This document shows positions 1 through 13,800 of a DNA stretch of 64,000 bases, piece after piece. The translations under genes were made by a program, and so were the position numbers. The DNA is from Sepioteuthis lessoniana. Taxonomy: Eukaryota; Mollusca; Cephalopoda; Myopsida; Loliginidae. Position 1 is the first letter of the stretch. Every line of letters starts with the position of its first letter. The notes under the pieces were generated by a model. That model saw only the letters and a list, made by a program, of their open reading frames with translations, was not told the DNA's origin and did not search any database. The stretch covers positions 9,054,426-9,118,425 of the forward strand of contig OY757904.1 in assembly GCA_963585895.1 (NCBI GenBank), written 5' to 3'.

Positions 1-696
1 TTGAGTTGTCATATCAGTGTTGCAGATCTTGGAAGAATAAAATTGAAGGCAGCAATTCTTTTGTGGCTTTCCTTACCAGACTTTCTGTCTCTATAGAAAA
101 TTTTTACATTTTCAAACTCTGCATTCTGTGAGAATTCAATTGTAAATAATTGATTACATGTTTGTCATGATTAGAAGAACTCTATTTCGACTGACTCTTG
201 AGGAATTTAGACAAAAGTACAGTTCACTGATACAAGTAACCAACTTTTTCAAATTGTTACACTGTTCTCTTTGTTGTCTAACAATACTGTTTTTTGCTTT
301 TATATTTCCTATTGTTTATTTAATGCACCTACATTTTTTCTTCTTTTTAAGATTTTTTTAAAATTTTTAATTTTTTTTTTATTGATGTTGGTTTTGAGAA
401 TTTATCTTTTAACACACGCATATAACTGACTGTTGATAAATAAAGTAAGTTTAGTAGAGGTTTGTTTTCCTAATAGGTTATTGTTAATATGTTGATAGGA
501 ATACATATTTTACTTTGTCAAGTAACACATTTTTTTTCTTGCCTTAAGATGAGATTCTATGTAAGATTGTCTGACGAGCCTTTGTCAACTTTGATAATAG
601 GTATCATATTGCTGATAGTTTCCTTGGACCTGTTTTGTTGTGAAAAGACATGAAAAAATTCTGTGTCAGTAATCATAAATAATGTAGAGTGTGTGT
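1..696. other. AT-rich left flank, no gene seen
   Basis: This stretch is AT-rich with T-runs near 340-380. A 67-codon open frame at 158-361 (+) encodes a Phe/Leu-rich peptide typical of translated T-rich DNA and has no recognisable domain. It could be intron, 3' UTR or intergenic DNA of an unseen gene. I see nothing else in it. Confidence 0.6.
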
Positions 697-3099
697 AGTT
701 TCTCTGTCAATCTCTTTAGGAGGTAGTAATTATAAGTGAGGTGGTGGCACAAGTTTCTCTAAAGAAGTCAATGTCTTTAGGAGGTAGTAATTATAAGTGA
801 GGAGGTGGCACAAGTTTCTCTAAAGAAGTCAATCTCTTTAGGAGGTAGTAATTATAAGTGAGGAGGTGGCACAAGTTTCTCTAAAGAAGTCAATCTCTTT
901 AGGAGGTAGTAATTATAAGTGAGGTGGTGGCACAAGTTTCTCTAAAGAAGTCAATCTCTTTAGGAGGTAGTAATTATAAGTGAGGAGGTGGCACAAGTTT
1001 CTCTAAAGAAGTCAATCTCTTTAGGAGGTAGTAATTATAAGTGAGGAGGTGGCACAAGTTTCTCTAAAGAAGTCAATGTCTTTAGGAGGTAGTAATTATA
1101 AGTGAGGAGGTGGCACAAGTTTCTCTAAAGAAGTCAATCTCTTTAGGAGGTAGTAATTATAAGTGAGGAGGTGGCACAAGTTTCTGTAAAGAAGTCAATC
1201 TCTTTAGGAGGTAGTAATTATAAGTGAGGGGGTTGCACAAGTTTCTCTAAAGAAGTCAATCTCTTTAGGAGGTAGTAATTATAAGTGAGGGGGTGGCACA
1301 AGTTTCTGTGAAGAAGTCAATCTCTTTAGGAGGTAGTAATTATAAGTGAGGAGGTGGCACAAGTTTCTGTGAAGAAGTTAATCTCTTTAGAAGGTAGTAA
1401 TTATAAGTGAGGTGGTGGCACAAGTTTCTCTAAAGAAGTCAATCTCTTTAGGAGGTAGTAATTATAAGTGAGGTGGTGGCACAAGTTTCTCTAAAGAAGT
1501 CAATCTCTTTAGGAGGTAGTAATTATAAGTGAGGTGGTGGCACAAGTTTCTCTAAAGAAGTCAATCTCTTTAGGAGGTAGTAATTATAAGTGAGGAGGTG
1601 GCACAAGTTTCTGTGAAGAAGTCAATCTCTTTAGGAGGTAGTAATTATATGTGAAGTGGTGGCACAAGTTTCTGTGAAGAAGTCAATCTCTTTAGGAGGT
1701 AGTAATTATAAGTGAGGGGGTGGTACAAGTTTCTCTAAAGAAGTCAATCTCTTTAGGAGGTAGTAATTATAAGTGAGGTGGTGGCACAAGTTTCTCTAAA
1801 GAAGTCAATCTCTTTAGGAGGTAGTAATTATAAGTGAGGAGGTGGCACAAGTTTCTGTGAAGAAGTCAATCTCTTTAGGAGGTAGTAATTATATGTGAAG
1901 TGGTGGCACAAGTTTCTGTGAAGAAGTCAATCTCTTTAGGAGGTAGTAATTATAAGTGAGGAGGTGACACAAGTTTCTCTAAAGAAGTCAATCTCTTTCG
2001 GAGGTAGTAATTATAAGTGAGGGGGTTGGTACAAGTTTCTCTAAAGAAGTCAATCTCTTTAGGAGGTAGTAATTATAAGTGAGGTGGTGGCACAAGTTTC
2101 TCTAAAGAAGTCAATCTCTTTAGGAGGTAGTAATTATAAGTGAGGAGGTGACACAAGTTTCTCTAAAGAAGTCAATCTCTTTCGGAGGTAGTAATTATAA
2201 GTGAGGGGGTTGGTACAAGTTTCTCTAAAGAAGTCAATCTCTTTAGGAGGTAGTAATTATAAGTGAGGTGGTGGCACAAGTTTCTCTAAAGAAGTCAATC
2301 TCTTTAGGAGGTAGTAATTATAAGTGAGGAGGTGGCACAAGTTTCTGTGAAGAAGTCAATCTCTTTAGGAGGTAGAAATTATATGTGAAGTGGTGGCACA
2401 AGTTTCTGTGAAGAAGTCAATCTCTTTAGGAGGTAGTAATTATAAGTGAGGGGGTGGTACAAGTTTCTCTAAAGAAGTCAATCTCTTTAGGAGGTAGTAA
2501 TTATAAGTGAGGTGGTGGCACAAGTTTCTCTAAAGAAGTCAATCTCTTTAGGAGGTAGTAATTATAAGTGAGGAGGTGGCACAAGTTTCTGTGAAGAAGT
2601 TAATCTCTTTAGGAGGTAGTAATTATAAGTGAGGTGGTGGCACAAGTTTCTGTAAAGAAGTCAATCTCTTTAGGAGGTAGTAATTATAAGTGAGGAGGTG
2701 GCACAAGTTTCTGTGAAGAAGTCAATCTCTTTAGGAGGTAGTAATTATAAGTGAGGGGGTGGTACAAGTTTCTCTAAAGAAGTCAATCTCTTTAGGAGGT
2801 AGTAATTATAAGTGAGGTGGTGGCACAAGTTTCTGTAAAGAAGTCAATCTCTTTAGGAGGTAGTAATTATAAGTGAGGAGGTGGCACAAGTTTCTGTTAA
2901 GAAGTCAATCTCTTTAGGAGGTAGTAATTATAAGTGAGGGGGTGGCACAAGTTTCTGTGAAGAAGTCAATCTCTTTAGGAGGTAGTAATTATAAGTGAGG
3001 TGGTGGCACAAGTTTCTCTAAAGAAGTCAATCTCTTTAGGAGGTAGTAATTATAAGTGAGGAGGTGGCACAAGTTTCTGTGAAGAAGTCAATCTCTTTA

Positions 3100-4880
3100 G
3101 GAGGTAGTAATTATAAGTGAGGTGGTGGCACAAGTTTCTCTAAAGAAGTCAATCTCTTTAGGAGGTAGTAATTATAAGTGAGGTGGTGGCACAAGTTTCT
3201 GTGAAGAAGTCAATCTCTTTAGGAGGTAGTAATTATAAGTGAGGGGGTGGCACAAGTTTCTCTAAAGAAGTCAATCTCTTTAGGAGGTAGTAATTATAAG
3301 TGAGGAGGTGGCACAAGTTTCTGTGAAGAAGTCAATCTCTTTAGGAGGTAGTAATTATAAGTGAGGGGGTGGCACAAGTTTCTGTGAAGAAGTCAATCTC
3401 TTTAGGAGGTAGTAATTATAAGTGAGAAGGTGGCACAAGTTTCTGTGAAGAAGTCAATCTCTTTAGGAGGTAGTAATTATAAGTGAGGAGGTGGCACAAG
3501 TTTCTGTGAAGAAGTCAATCTCTTTAGGAGGTAGTAATTATAAGTGAGGTGGTGACACAAGTTTCTGTGAAGAAGTCAATCTCTTTAGGAGGTAGTAATT
3601 ATAAGTGAGGTGGTGGCACAAGTTTCTGTGAAGAAGTCAATCTCTTTAGGAGGTAGTAATTATAAGTGAGGGGGTGGCACAAGTTTCTGTGAAGAAGTCA
3701 ATCTCTTTAGGAGGTAGTAATTATAAGTGAGGTGGTGGCACAAGTTTCTCTAAAGAAGTCAATCTCTTTAGGAGGTAGTAATTATAAGTGAGGTGGTGGC
3801 ACAAGTTTCTGTGAAGAAGTCAATCTCTTTAGGAGGTAGTAATTATAAGTGAGGGGGTGGCACAAGTTTCTCTAAAGAAGTCAATCTCTTTAGGAGGTAG
3901 TAATTATAAGTGAGGAGGTGGCACAAGTTTCTGTGAAGAAGTCAATCTCTTTAGGAGGTAGTAATTATAAGTGAGGGGGTGGCACAAGTTTCTGTGAAGA
4001 AGTCAATCTCTTTAGGAGGTAGTAATTATAAGTGAGAAGGTGGCACAAGTTTCTGTGAAGAAGTCAATCTCTTTAGGAGGTAGTAATTATAAGTGAGGAG
4101 GTGGCACAAGTTTCTGTGAAGAAGTCAATCTCTTTAGGAGGTAGTAATTATAAGTGAGGTGGTGACACAAGTTTCTGTGAAGAAGTCAATCTCTTTAGGA
4201 GGTAGTAATTATAAGTGAGGTGGTGGCACAAGTTTCTGTGAAGAAGTCAATCTCTTTAGGAGGTAGTAATTATAAGTGAGGAGGTGGCACAAGTTTCTGT
4301 GAAGAAGTCAATCTCTTTAGGAGGTAGTAATTATAAGTGAGGGGGTGGTACAAGTTTCTCTAAAGAAGTCAATCTCTTTAGGAGGTAGTAATTATAAGTG
4401 AGGAGGTGGCACAAGTTTCTGTGAAGAAGTCAATCTCTTTAGGAGGTAGTAATTATAAGTGAGGGGGTGGCACAAGTTTCTGTGAAGAAGTCAATCTCTT
4501 TAGGAGGTAGTAATTATAAGTGAGAAGGTGGCACAAGTTTCTGTGAAGAAGTCAATCTCTTTAGGAGGTAGTAATTATAAGTGAGGAGGTGGCACAAGTT
4601 TCTGTGAAGAAGTCAATCTCTTTAGGAGGTAGTAATTATAAGTGAGGTGGTGACACAAGTTTCTGTGAAGAAGTCAATCTCTTTAGGAGGTAGTAATTAT
4701 AAGTGAGGTGGTGGCACAAGTTTCTGTGAAGAAGTCAATCTCTTTAGGAGGTAGTAATTATAAGTGAGGAGGTGGCACAAGTTTCTGTGAAGAAGTCAAT
4801 CTCTTTAGGAGGTAGTAATTATAAGTGAGGGGGTGGTACAAGTTTCTCTAAAGAAGTCAATCTCTTTAGGAGGTAGTAAT
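3100..4880 (+). repeat. Higher-order repeat of 10 and then 8 units inside the array
   Basis: Reading the units by their variable sites, the run starting at 3121 is repeated in the same order from 3731, exactly 610 bp (10 units) later. The order from 3914 to 4341 is then repeated from 4402 to 4829, a shift of 488 bp (8 units). A shared six-unit core (GA, GG, AA, GA, GT with A at position 36, GT, all with GTGAAG) starts at 3304, 3914 and 4402. This shows block amplification rather than independent drift of single units. Confidence 0.85.
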
Positions 4881-7800
4881 TATAAGTGAGGTGGTGGCAC
4901 AAGTTTCTGTAAAGAAGTCAATCTCTTTAGGAGGTAGTAATTATAAGTGAGGAGGTGGCACAAGTTTCTGTGAAGAAGTCAATCTCTTTAGGAGGTAGTA
5001 ATTATAAGTGAGGTGGTGGCACAAGTTTCTGTGAAGAAGTCAATCTCTTTAGGAGGTAGTAATTATAAGTGAGGGGGTGGCACAAGTTTCTGTGAAGAAG
5101 TCAATCTCTTTAGGAGGTAGTAATTATAAGTGAGGGGGTGGCACAAGTTTCTGTGAAGAAGTCAATCTCTTTAGGAGGTAGTAATTATAAGTGAGGGGGT
5201 GGCACAAGTTTCTGTGAAGAAGTCAATCTCTTTAGGAGGTAGTAATTATAAGTGAGGTGGTGGCACAAGTTTCTCTAAAGAAGTCAATCTCTTTAGGAGG
5301 TAGTAATTATAAGTGAGGGGGTGGCACAAGTTTCTGTGAAGAAGTCAATCTCTTTAGGAGGTAGTAATTATAAGTGAGGTGGTGGCACAAGTTTCTCTAA
5401 AGAAGTCAATCTCTTTAGGAGGTAGTAATTATAAGTGAGGGGGTGGCACAAGTTTCTGTGAAGAAGTCAATCTCTTTAGGAGGTAGTAATTATAAGTGAG
5501 GTGGTGGCACAAGTTTCTGTGAAGAAGTCAATCTCTTTAGGAGGTAGTAATTATAAGTGAGAAGGTGGCACAAGTTTCTGTGAAGAAGTCAATCTCTTTA
5601 GGAGGTAGTAATTATAAGTGAGGTGGTGGCACAAGTTTCTCTAAAGAAGTCAATCTCTTTAGGAGGTAGTAATTATAAGTGAGGAGGTGGCACAAGTTTC
5701 TCTAAAGAAGTCAATCTCTTTAGGAGGTAGTAATTATAAGTGAGGTGGTGGCACAAGTTTCTGTGAAGAAGTCAATCTCTTTAGGAGGTAGTAATTATAA
5801 GTGAGAAGGTGGCACAAGTTTCTGTGAAGAAGTCAATCTCTTTAGGAGGTAGTAATTATAAGTGAGGTGGTGGCACAAGTTTCTCTAAAGAAGTCAATCT
5901 CTTTAGGAGGTAGTAATTATAAGTGAGGAGGTGGCACAAGTTTCTCTAAAGAAGTCAATCTCTTTAGGAGGTAGTAATTATAAGTGAGGGGGTGGCACAA
6001 GTTTCTGTGAAGAAGTCAATCTCTTTAGGAGGTAGTAATTATAAGTGAGGAGGTGACACAAGTTTCTCTAAAGAAGTCAATCTCTTTAGGAGGTAGTAAT
6101 TATAAGTGAGGAGGTGGCACAAGTTTCTCTAAAGAAGTCAATCTCTTTAGGAGGTAGTAATTATAAGTGAGGTGGTGGCACAAGTTTCTGTGAAGAAGTC
6201 AATCTCTTTAGGAGGTAGTAATTATAAGTGAGAAGGTGGCACAAGTTTCTGTGAAGAAGTCAATCTCTTTAGGAGGTAGTAATTATAAGTGAGGAGGTGG
6301 CACAAGTTTCTGTGAAGAAGTCAATCTCTTTAGGAGGTAGTAATTATAAGTGAGGTGGTGGCACAAGTTTCTGTGAAGAAGTCAATCTCTTTAGAAGGTA
6401 GTAATTATAAGTGAGGTGGTGGCACAAGTTTCTGTGAAGAAGTCAATCTCTTTAGGAGGTAGTAATTATAAGTGAGGGGGTGGCACAAGTTTCTGTGAAG
6501 AAGTCAATCTCTTTAGGAGGTAGTAATTATAAGTGAGGTGGTGGCACAAGTTTCTCTAAAGAAGTCAATCTCTTTAGGAGGTAGTAATTATAAGTGAGGT
6601 GGTGGCACAAGTTTCTGTAAAGAAGTCAATCTCTTTAGGAGGTAGTAATTATAAGTGAGGGGGTGGCACAAGTTTCTGTGAAGAAGTCAATCTCTTTAGG
6701 AGGTAGTAATTATAAGTGAGGTGGTGGCACAAGTTTCTGTGAAGAAGTCAATCTCTTTAGAAGGTAGTAATTATAAGTGAGGTGGTGGCACAAGTTTCTG
6801 TGAAGAAGTCAATCTCTTTAGGAGGTAGTAATTATAAGTGAGGGGGTGGCACAAGTTTCTGTGAAGAAGTCAATCTCTTTAGGAGGTAGTAATTATAAGT
6901 GAGGTGGTGGCACAAGTTTCTCTAAAGAAGTCAATCTCTTTAGGAGGTAGTAATTATAAGTGAGGTGGTGGCACAAGTTTCTGTGAAGAAGTCAATCTCT
7001 TTAGGAGGTAGTAATTATAAGTGAGGGGGTGGCACAAGTTTCTGTGAAGAAGTCAATCTCTTTAGGAGGTAGTAATTATAAGTGAGGTGGTGGCACAAGT
7101 TTCTGTGAAGAAGTCAATCTCTTTAGAAGGTAGTAATTATAAGTGAGGTGGTGGCACAAGTTTCTGTGAAGAAGTCAATCTCTTTAGGAGGTAGTAATTA
7201 TAAGTGAGGGGGTGGCACAAGTTTCTGTGAAGAAGTCAATCTCTTTAGAAGGTAGTAATTATAAGTGAGGTGGTGGCACAAGTTTCTGTGAAGAAGTCAA
7301 TCTCTTTAGGAGGTAGTAATTATAAGTGAGGTGGTGGCACAAGTTTCTGTGAAGAAGTCAATCTCTTTAGAAGGTAGTAATTATAAGTGAGGTGGTGGCA
7401 CAAGTTTCTGTGAAGAAGTCAATCTCTTTAGAAGGTAGTAATTATAAGTGAGGTGGTGGCACAAGTTTCTGTGAAGAAGTCAATCTCTTTAGGAGGTAGT
7501 AATTATAAGTGAGAAGGTGGCACAAGTTTCTGTGAAGAAGTCAATCTCTTTAGGAGGTAGTAATTATAAGTGAGGTGGTGGCACAAGTTTCTGTGAAGAA
7601 GTCAATCTCTTTAGGAGGTAGTAATTATAAGTGAGGTGGTGGCACAAGTTTCTGTGAAGAAGTCAATCTCTTTAGGAAGGTAGTAATTATAAGTGAGGTG
7701 GTGGCACAAGTTTCTGTGAAGAAGTCAATCTCTTTAGGAGGTAGTAATTATAAGTGAGGTGGTGGCACAAGTTTCTGTGAAGAAGTCAATCTCTTTAGGA

Positions 7801-10800
7801 GGTAGTAATTATAAGTGAGGTGGTGGCACAAGTTTCTGTGAAGAAGTCAATCTCTTTAGGAGGTAGTAATTATAAGTGAGGTGGTGGCACAAGTTTCTCT
7901 AAAGAAGTCAATCTCTTTAGGAGGTAGTAATTATAAGTGAGGTGGTGGCACAAGTTTCTGTGAAGAAGTCAATCTCTTTAGGAGGTAGTAATTATAAGTG
8001 AGGTGGTGGCACAAGTTTCTCTAAAGAAGTCAATCTCTTTAGGAGGTAGTAATTATAAGTGAGGTGGTGGCACAAGTTTCTGTGAAGAAGTCAATCTCTT
8101 TAGGAGGTAGTAATTATAAGTGAGGTGGTGGCACAAGTTTCTCTAAGAAGTCAATCTCTTTAGGAGGTAGTAATTATAAGTGAGGTGGTGGCACAAGTTT
8201 CTGTGAAGAAGTCAATCTCTTTAGGAGGTAGTAATTATAAGTGAGAAGGTGGCACAAGTTTCTGTGAAGAAGTCAATCTCTTTAGGAGGTAGTAATTATA
8301 AGTGAGAAGGTGGCACAAGTTTCTGTGAAGAAGTCAATCTCTTTAGGAGGTAGTAATTATAAGTGAGGTGGTGGCACAAGTTTCTCTAAAGAAGTCAATC
8401 TCTTTAGGAGGTAGTAATTATAAGTGAGGTGGTGGCACAAGTTTCTGTGAAGAAGTCAATCTCTTTAGGAGGTAGTAATTATAAGTGAGGGGGTGGCACA
8501 AGTTTCTGTGAAGAAGTCAATCTCTTTAGGAGGTAGTAATTATAAGTGAGGGGGTGGCACAAGTTTCTCTAAAGAAGTCAATCTCTTTAGGAGGTAGTAA
8601 TTATAAGTGAGGTGGTGGCACAAGTTTCTCTAAAGAAGTCAATCTCTTTAGGAGGTAGTAATTATAAGTGAGGAGGTGGCACAAGTTTCTGTGAAGAAGT
8701 CAATCTCTTTAGGAGGTAGTAATTTTAAGTGAGGTGGTGGCACAAGTTTCTCTAAAGAAGTCAATCTCTTTAGGAGGTAGTAATTATAAGTGAGAAGGTG
8801 GCACAAGTTTCTGTGAAGAAGTCAATCTCTTTAGGAGGTAGTAAATATAAGTGAGGTGGTGGCACAAGTTTCTCTAAAGAAGTCAATCTCTTTAGGAGGT
8901 AGTAATTATAAGTGAGGTGGTGGCACAAGTTTCTCTAAAGAAGTCAATCTCTTTAGGAGGTAGTAATTATAAGTGAGGAGGTGGCACAAGTTTCTGTGAA
9001 GAAGTCAATCTCTTTAGGAGGTAGTAATTATGAGTGAGGTGGTGGCACAAGTTTCTCTAAAGAAGTCAATCTCTTTAGGAGGTAGTAATTATAAGTGAGG
9101 AGGTGGCACAAGTTTCTGTGAAGAAGTCAATCTCTTTAGGAGGTAGTAATTATAAGTGAGGTGGTGGCACAAGTTTCTCTAAAGAAGTCAATCTCTTTAG
9201 GAGGTAGTAATTATAAGTGAGGTGGTGGCACAAGTTTCTGTGAAGAAGTCAATCTCTTTAGGAGGTAATAATTATAAGTGAGGAGGTGGCACAAGTTTCT
9301 GTGAAGAAGTCAATCTCTTTAGGAGGTAGTAATTATAAGTGAGGTGGTGGCACAAGTTTCTGTGAAGAAGTCAATCTCTTTAGGAGGTAGTAATTATAAG
9401 TGAGGAGGTGGCACAAGTTTCTGTGAAGAAGTCAATCTCTTTAGGAGGTAGTAATTATAAGTGAGGTGGTGGCACAAGTTTCTCTAAAGAAGTCAATGTC
9501 TTTAGGAGGTAGTAATTATAAGTGAGTAGGTGGCACAAGTTTCTCTAAAGAAGTCAATGTCTTTAGGAGGTAGTAATTATAAGTGAGGAGGTGGCACAAG
9601 TTTCTGTGAAGAAGTCAATCTCTTTAGGAGGTAGTAATTATAAGTGAGAAGGTGGCACAAGTTTCTGTGAAGAAGTCAATCTCTTTAGGAGGTAGTAATT
9701 ATAAGTGAGGTGGTGGCACAAGTTTCTCTAAAGATGTCAATCTCTTTAGGAGGTAGTAATTATAAGTGAGGTGGTGACACAAGTTTCTCTAAAGAAGTCA
9801 ATCTCTTTAGGAGGTAGTAATTATAAGTGAGGTGGTGGCACAAGTTTCTCTAAAGAAGTCAATCTCTTTAGGAGGTAGTAATTATAAGTGAGGTGGTGAC
9901 ACAAGTTTCTCTAAAGAAGTCAATCTCTTTAGGAGGTAGTAATTATAAGTGAGGTGGTGACACAAGTTTCTCTAAAGAAGTCAATCTCTTTAGGAGGTAG
10001 TAATTATAAGTGAGGGGGTGGCACAAGTTTCTCTAAAGAAGTCAATCTCTTTAGGAGGTAGTAATTATAAGTGAGGGGGTGGCACAAGTTTCTCTAAAGA
10101 AGTCAATCTCTTTAGGAAGTAGTAATTATAAGTGAGGTGGTGGCACAAGTTTCTGTGAAGAAGTCAATCTCTTTAGGAGGTAGTAATTATAAGTGAGGAG
10201 GTGGCACAAGTTTCTCTAAAGAAGTCAATCTCTTTAGGAGGTAGTAATTATAAGTGAGGGGGTGGCACAAGTTTCTCTAAAGAAGTCAATCTCTTTAGGA
10301 GGTAGTAATTATAAGTGAGGGGGTGGCACAAGTTTCTCTAAAGAAGTCAATCTCTTTAGGAGGTAGTAATTATAAGTGAGGGGGTGGCACAAGTTTCTCT
10401 AAAGAAGTCAATCTCTTTAGGAGGTAGTAATTATAAGTGAGAAGGTGGCACAAGTTTCTCTAAAGAAGTCAATCTCTTTAGGAGGTAGTAATTATAAGTG
10501 AGGGGGTGGCACAAGTTTCTCTAAAGAAGTCAATCTCTTTAGGAGGTAGTAATTATAAGTGAGGTGGTGGCACAAGTTTCTGTGAAGAAGTCAATCTCTT
10601 TAGGAGGTAGTAATTATAAGTGAGGAGGTGGCACAAGTTTCTCTAAAGAAGTCAATCTCTTTAGGAGGTAGTAATTATAAGTGAGGTGGTGGCACAAGTT
10701 TCTCTAAAGAAGTCAATCTCTTTAGGAGGTAGTAATTATAAGTGAGGGGGTGGCACAAGTTTCTCTAAAGAAGTCAATCTCTTTAGGAGGTAGTAATTAT

Positions 10801-13800
10801 AAGTGAGAAGGTGGCACAAGTTTCTCTAAAGAAGTCAATCTCTTTAGGAGGTAGTAATTATAAGTGAGGGGGTGGCACAAGTTTCTCTAAAGAAGTCAAT
10901 CTCTTTAGGAGGTAGTAATTATAAGTGAGGTGGTGGCACAAGTTTCTGTGAAGAAGTCAATCTCTTTAGGAGGTAGTAATTATAAGTGAGGAGGTGGCAC
11001 AAGTTTCTCTAAAGAAGTCAATCTCTTTAGGAGGTAGTAATTATAAGTGAGGAGGTGACACAAGTTTCTGTGAAGAAGTCAATCTCTTTAGGAGGTAGTA
11101 ATTATAAGTGAGAAGGTGGCACAAGTTTCTCTAAAGAAGTCAATCTCTTTAGGAGGTAGTAATTATAAGTGAGGGGGTGGCACAAGTTTCTCTAAAGAAG
11201 TCAATCTCTTTAGGAGGTAGTAATTATAAGTGAGGTGGTGGCACAAGTTTCTGTGAAGAAGTCAATCTCTTTAGGAGGTAGTAATTTTAAGTGAGGAGGT
11301 GGCACAAGTTTCTCTAAAGAAGTCAATCTCTTTAGGAGGTAGTAATTATAAGTGAGGAGGTGACACAAGTTTCTGTGAAGAAGTCAATCTCTTTAGGAGG
11401 TAGTAATTATAAGTGAGGAGGTGGCACAAGTTTCTCTAAAGAAGTCAATCTCTTTAGGAGGTAGTAATTATAAGTGAGAAGGTGGCACAAGTTTCTGTGA
11501 AGAAGTCAATCTCTTTAGGAGGTAGTAATTATAAGTGAGGTGGTGGCACAAGTTTCTCTAAAGAAGTCAATCTCTTTAGGAGGTAGTAATTATAAGTGAG
11601 GGGGTGGCACAAGTTTCTCTAAAGAAGTCAATCTCTTTAGGAGGTAGTAATTATAAGTGAGAAGGTGGCACAAGTTTCTCTAAAGAAGTCAATCTCTTTA
11701 GGAGGTAGTAATTATAAGTGAGGGGGTGGCACAAGTTTCTCTAAAGAAGTCAATCTCTTTAGGAGGTAGTAATTATAAGTGAGGGGGTGGCACAAGTTTC
11801 TCTAAAGAAGTCAATTTCTTTAGGAGGTAGTAATTATAAGTGAGGGGGTGGCACAAGTTTCTCTAAAGAAGTCAATCTCTTTAGGAGGTAGTAATTATAA
11901 GTGAGAAGGTGGCACAAGTTTCTGTGAAGAAGTCAATCTCTTTAGGAGGTAGTAATTATAAGTGAGAAGGTGGCACAAGTTTCTGTGAAGAAGTCAATCT
12001 CTTTAGGAGGTAGTAATTATAAGTGAGGAGGTGGCACAAGTTTCTCTAAAGAAGTCAATCTCTTTAGGAGGTAGTAATTATAAGTGAGGAGGTGGCACAA
12101 GTTTCTGTGAAGAAGTCAATCTCTTTAGGAGGTAGTAATTATAAGTGAGGGGGTGGCACAAGTTTCTCTAAAGAAGTCAATCTCTTTAGGAGGTAGTAAT
12201 TATAAGTGAGGGGGTGGCACAAGTTTCTCTAAAGAAGTCAATCTCTTTAGGAGGTAGTAATTATAAGTGAGGGGGTGGCACAAGTTTCTCTAAAGAAGTC
12301 AATCTCTTTAGGAGGTAGTAATTATAAGTGAGGGGGTGGCACAAGTTTCTCTAAAGAAGTCAATCTCTTTAGGAGGTAGTAATTATAAGTGAGGTGGTGG
12401 CACAAGTTTCTGTGAAGAAGTCAATCTCTTTAGGAGGTAGTAATTATAAGTGTGGAGGTGGCACAAGTTTCTGTGAATGAGTCAATCTCTTTCGGAGGTA
12501 GTAATTATAAGTGAGGAGGTGGCACAAGTTTCTCTAAAGAAGTCAATCTCTTTCGGAGGTAGTAATTATAAGTGAGGGGGTGGCACAAGTTTCTCTAAAG
12601 AAGTCAATCTCTTTAGGAGGTAGTAATTATAAGTGAGAAGGTGGCACAAGTTTCTGTGAAGAAGTCAATCTCTTTAGGAGGTAGTAATTATAAGTGAGGA
12701 GGTGACACAAGTTTCTGTGAAGAAGTCAATCTCTTTAGGAGGTAGTAATTATAAGTGAGGTGGTGGCACAAGTTTCTCTAAAGAAGTCAATGTCTTTAGG
12801 AGGTAGTAATTATAAGTGAGGAGGTGACACAAGTTTCTCTAAAGAAGTCAATCTCTTTAGGAGGTAGTAATTATAAGTGAGGTGGTGACACAAGTTTCTC
12901 TAAAGAAGTCAATCTCTTTAGGAGGTAGTAATTATAAGTGAGGAGGTGGCACAAGTTTCTGTGAAGAAGTCAATCTCTTTAGGAGGTAGTAATTATAAGT
13001 GAGGAGGTGGCACAAGTTTCTGTGAAGAAGTCAATCTCTTTAGGAGGTAGTAATTATAAGTGAGGTGGTGGCACAAGTTTCTGTGAAGAAGTCAATCTCT
13101 TTAGGAGGTAGTAATTATAAGTGAGGGGGTGGCACAAGTTTCTGTGAAGAAGTCAATCTCTTTAGGAGGTAGTAATTATAAGTGAGGAGGTGACACAAGT
13201 TTCTGTGAAGAAGTCAATCTCTTTAGGAGGTAGTAATTATAAGTGAGAAGGTGGCTCAAGTTTCTCTAAAGAAGTCAATGTCTTTAGGAGGTAGTAATTA
13301 TAAGTGAGGAGGTGGCTCAAGTTTCTCTAAAGAAGTCAATGTCTTTAGGAGGTAGTAATTATAAGTGAGGAGGTGACACAAGTTTCTCTAAAGAAGTCAA
13401 TCTCTTTAGGAGGTAGTAATTATAAGTGAGGTGGTGACACAAGTTTCTCTAAAGAAGTCAATCTCTTTAGGAGGTAGTAATTATAAGTGAGGAGGTGGCA
13501 CAAGTTTCTGTGAAGAAGTCAATCTCTTTAGGAGGTAGTAATTATAAGTGAGGTGGTGGCACGAGTTTCTGTGAAGAAGTCAATCTCTTTAGGCGGTAGT
13601 AATTATAAGTGAGGTGGTGGCACAAGTTTCTGTGAAGAAGTCAATCTCTTTAGGAGGTAGTAATTATAAGTGAGGAGGTGGCACAAGTTTCTGTGAAGAA
13701 GTCAATCTCTTTAGGAGGTAGTAATTATAAGTGAGGTGGTGGCACAAGTTTCTCTAAAGAAGTCAATCTCTTTAGGAGGTAGTAATTATAAGTGAGAAGG

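Noticed and set aside
158-361. Small membrane protein frame
   Set aside because: The hydrophobic composition comes from T-rich DNA; there is no upstream or downstream gene context and no known domain.
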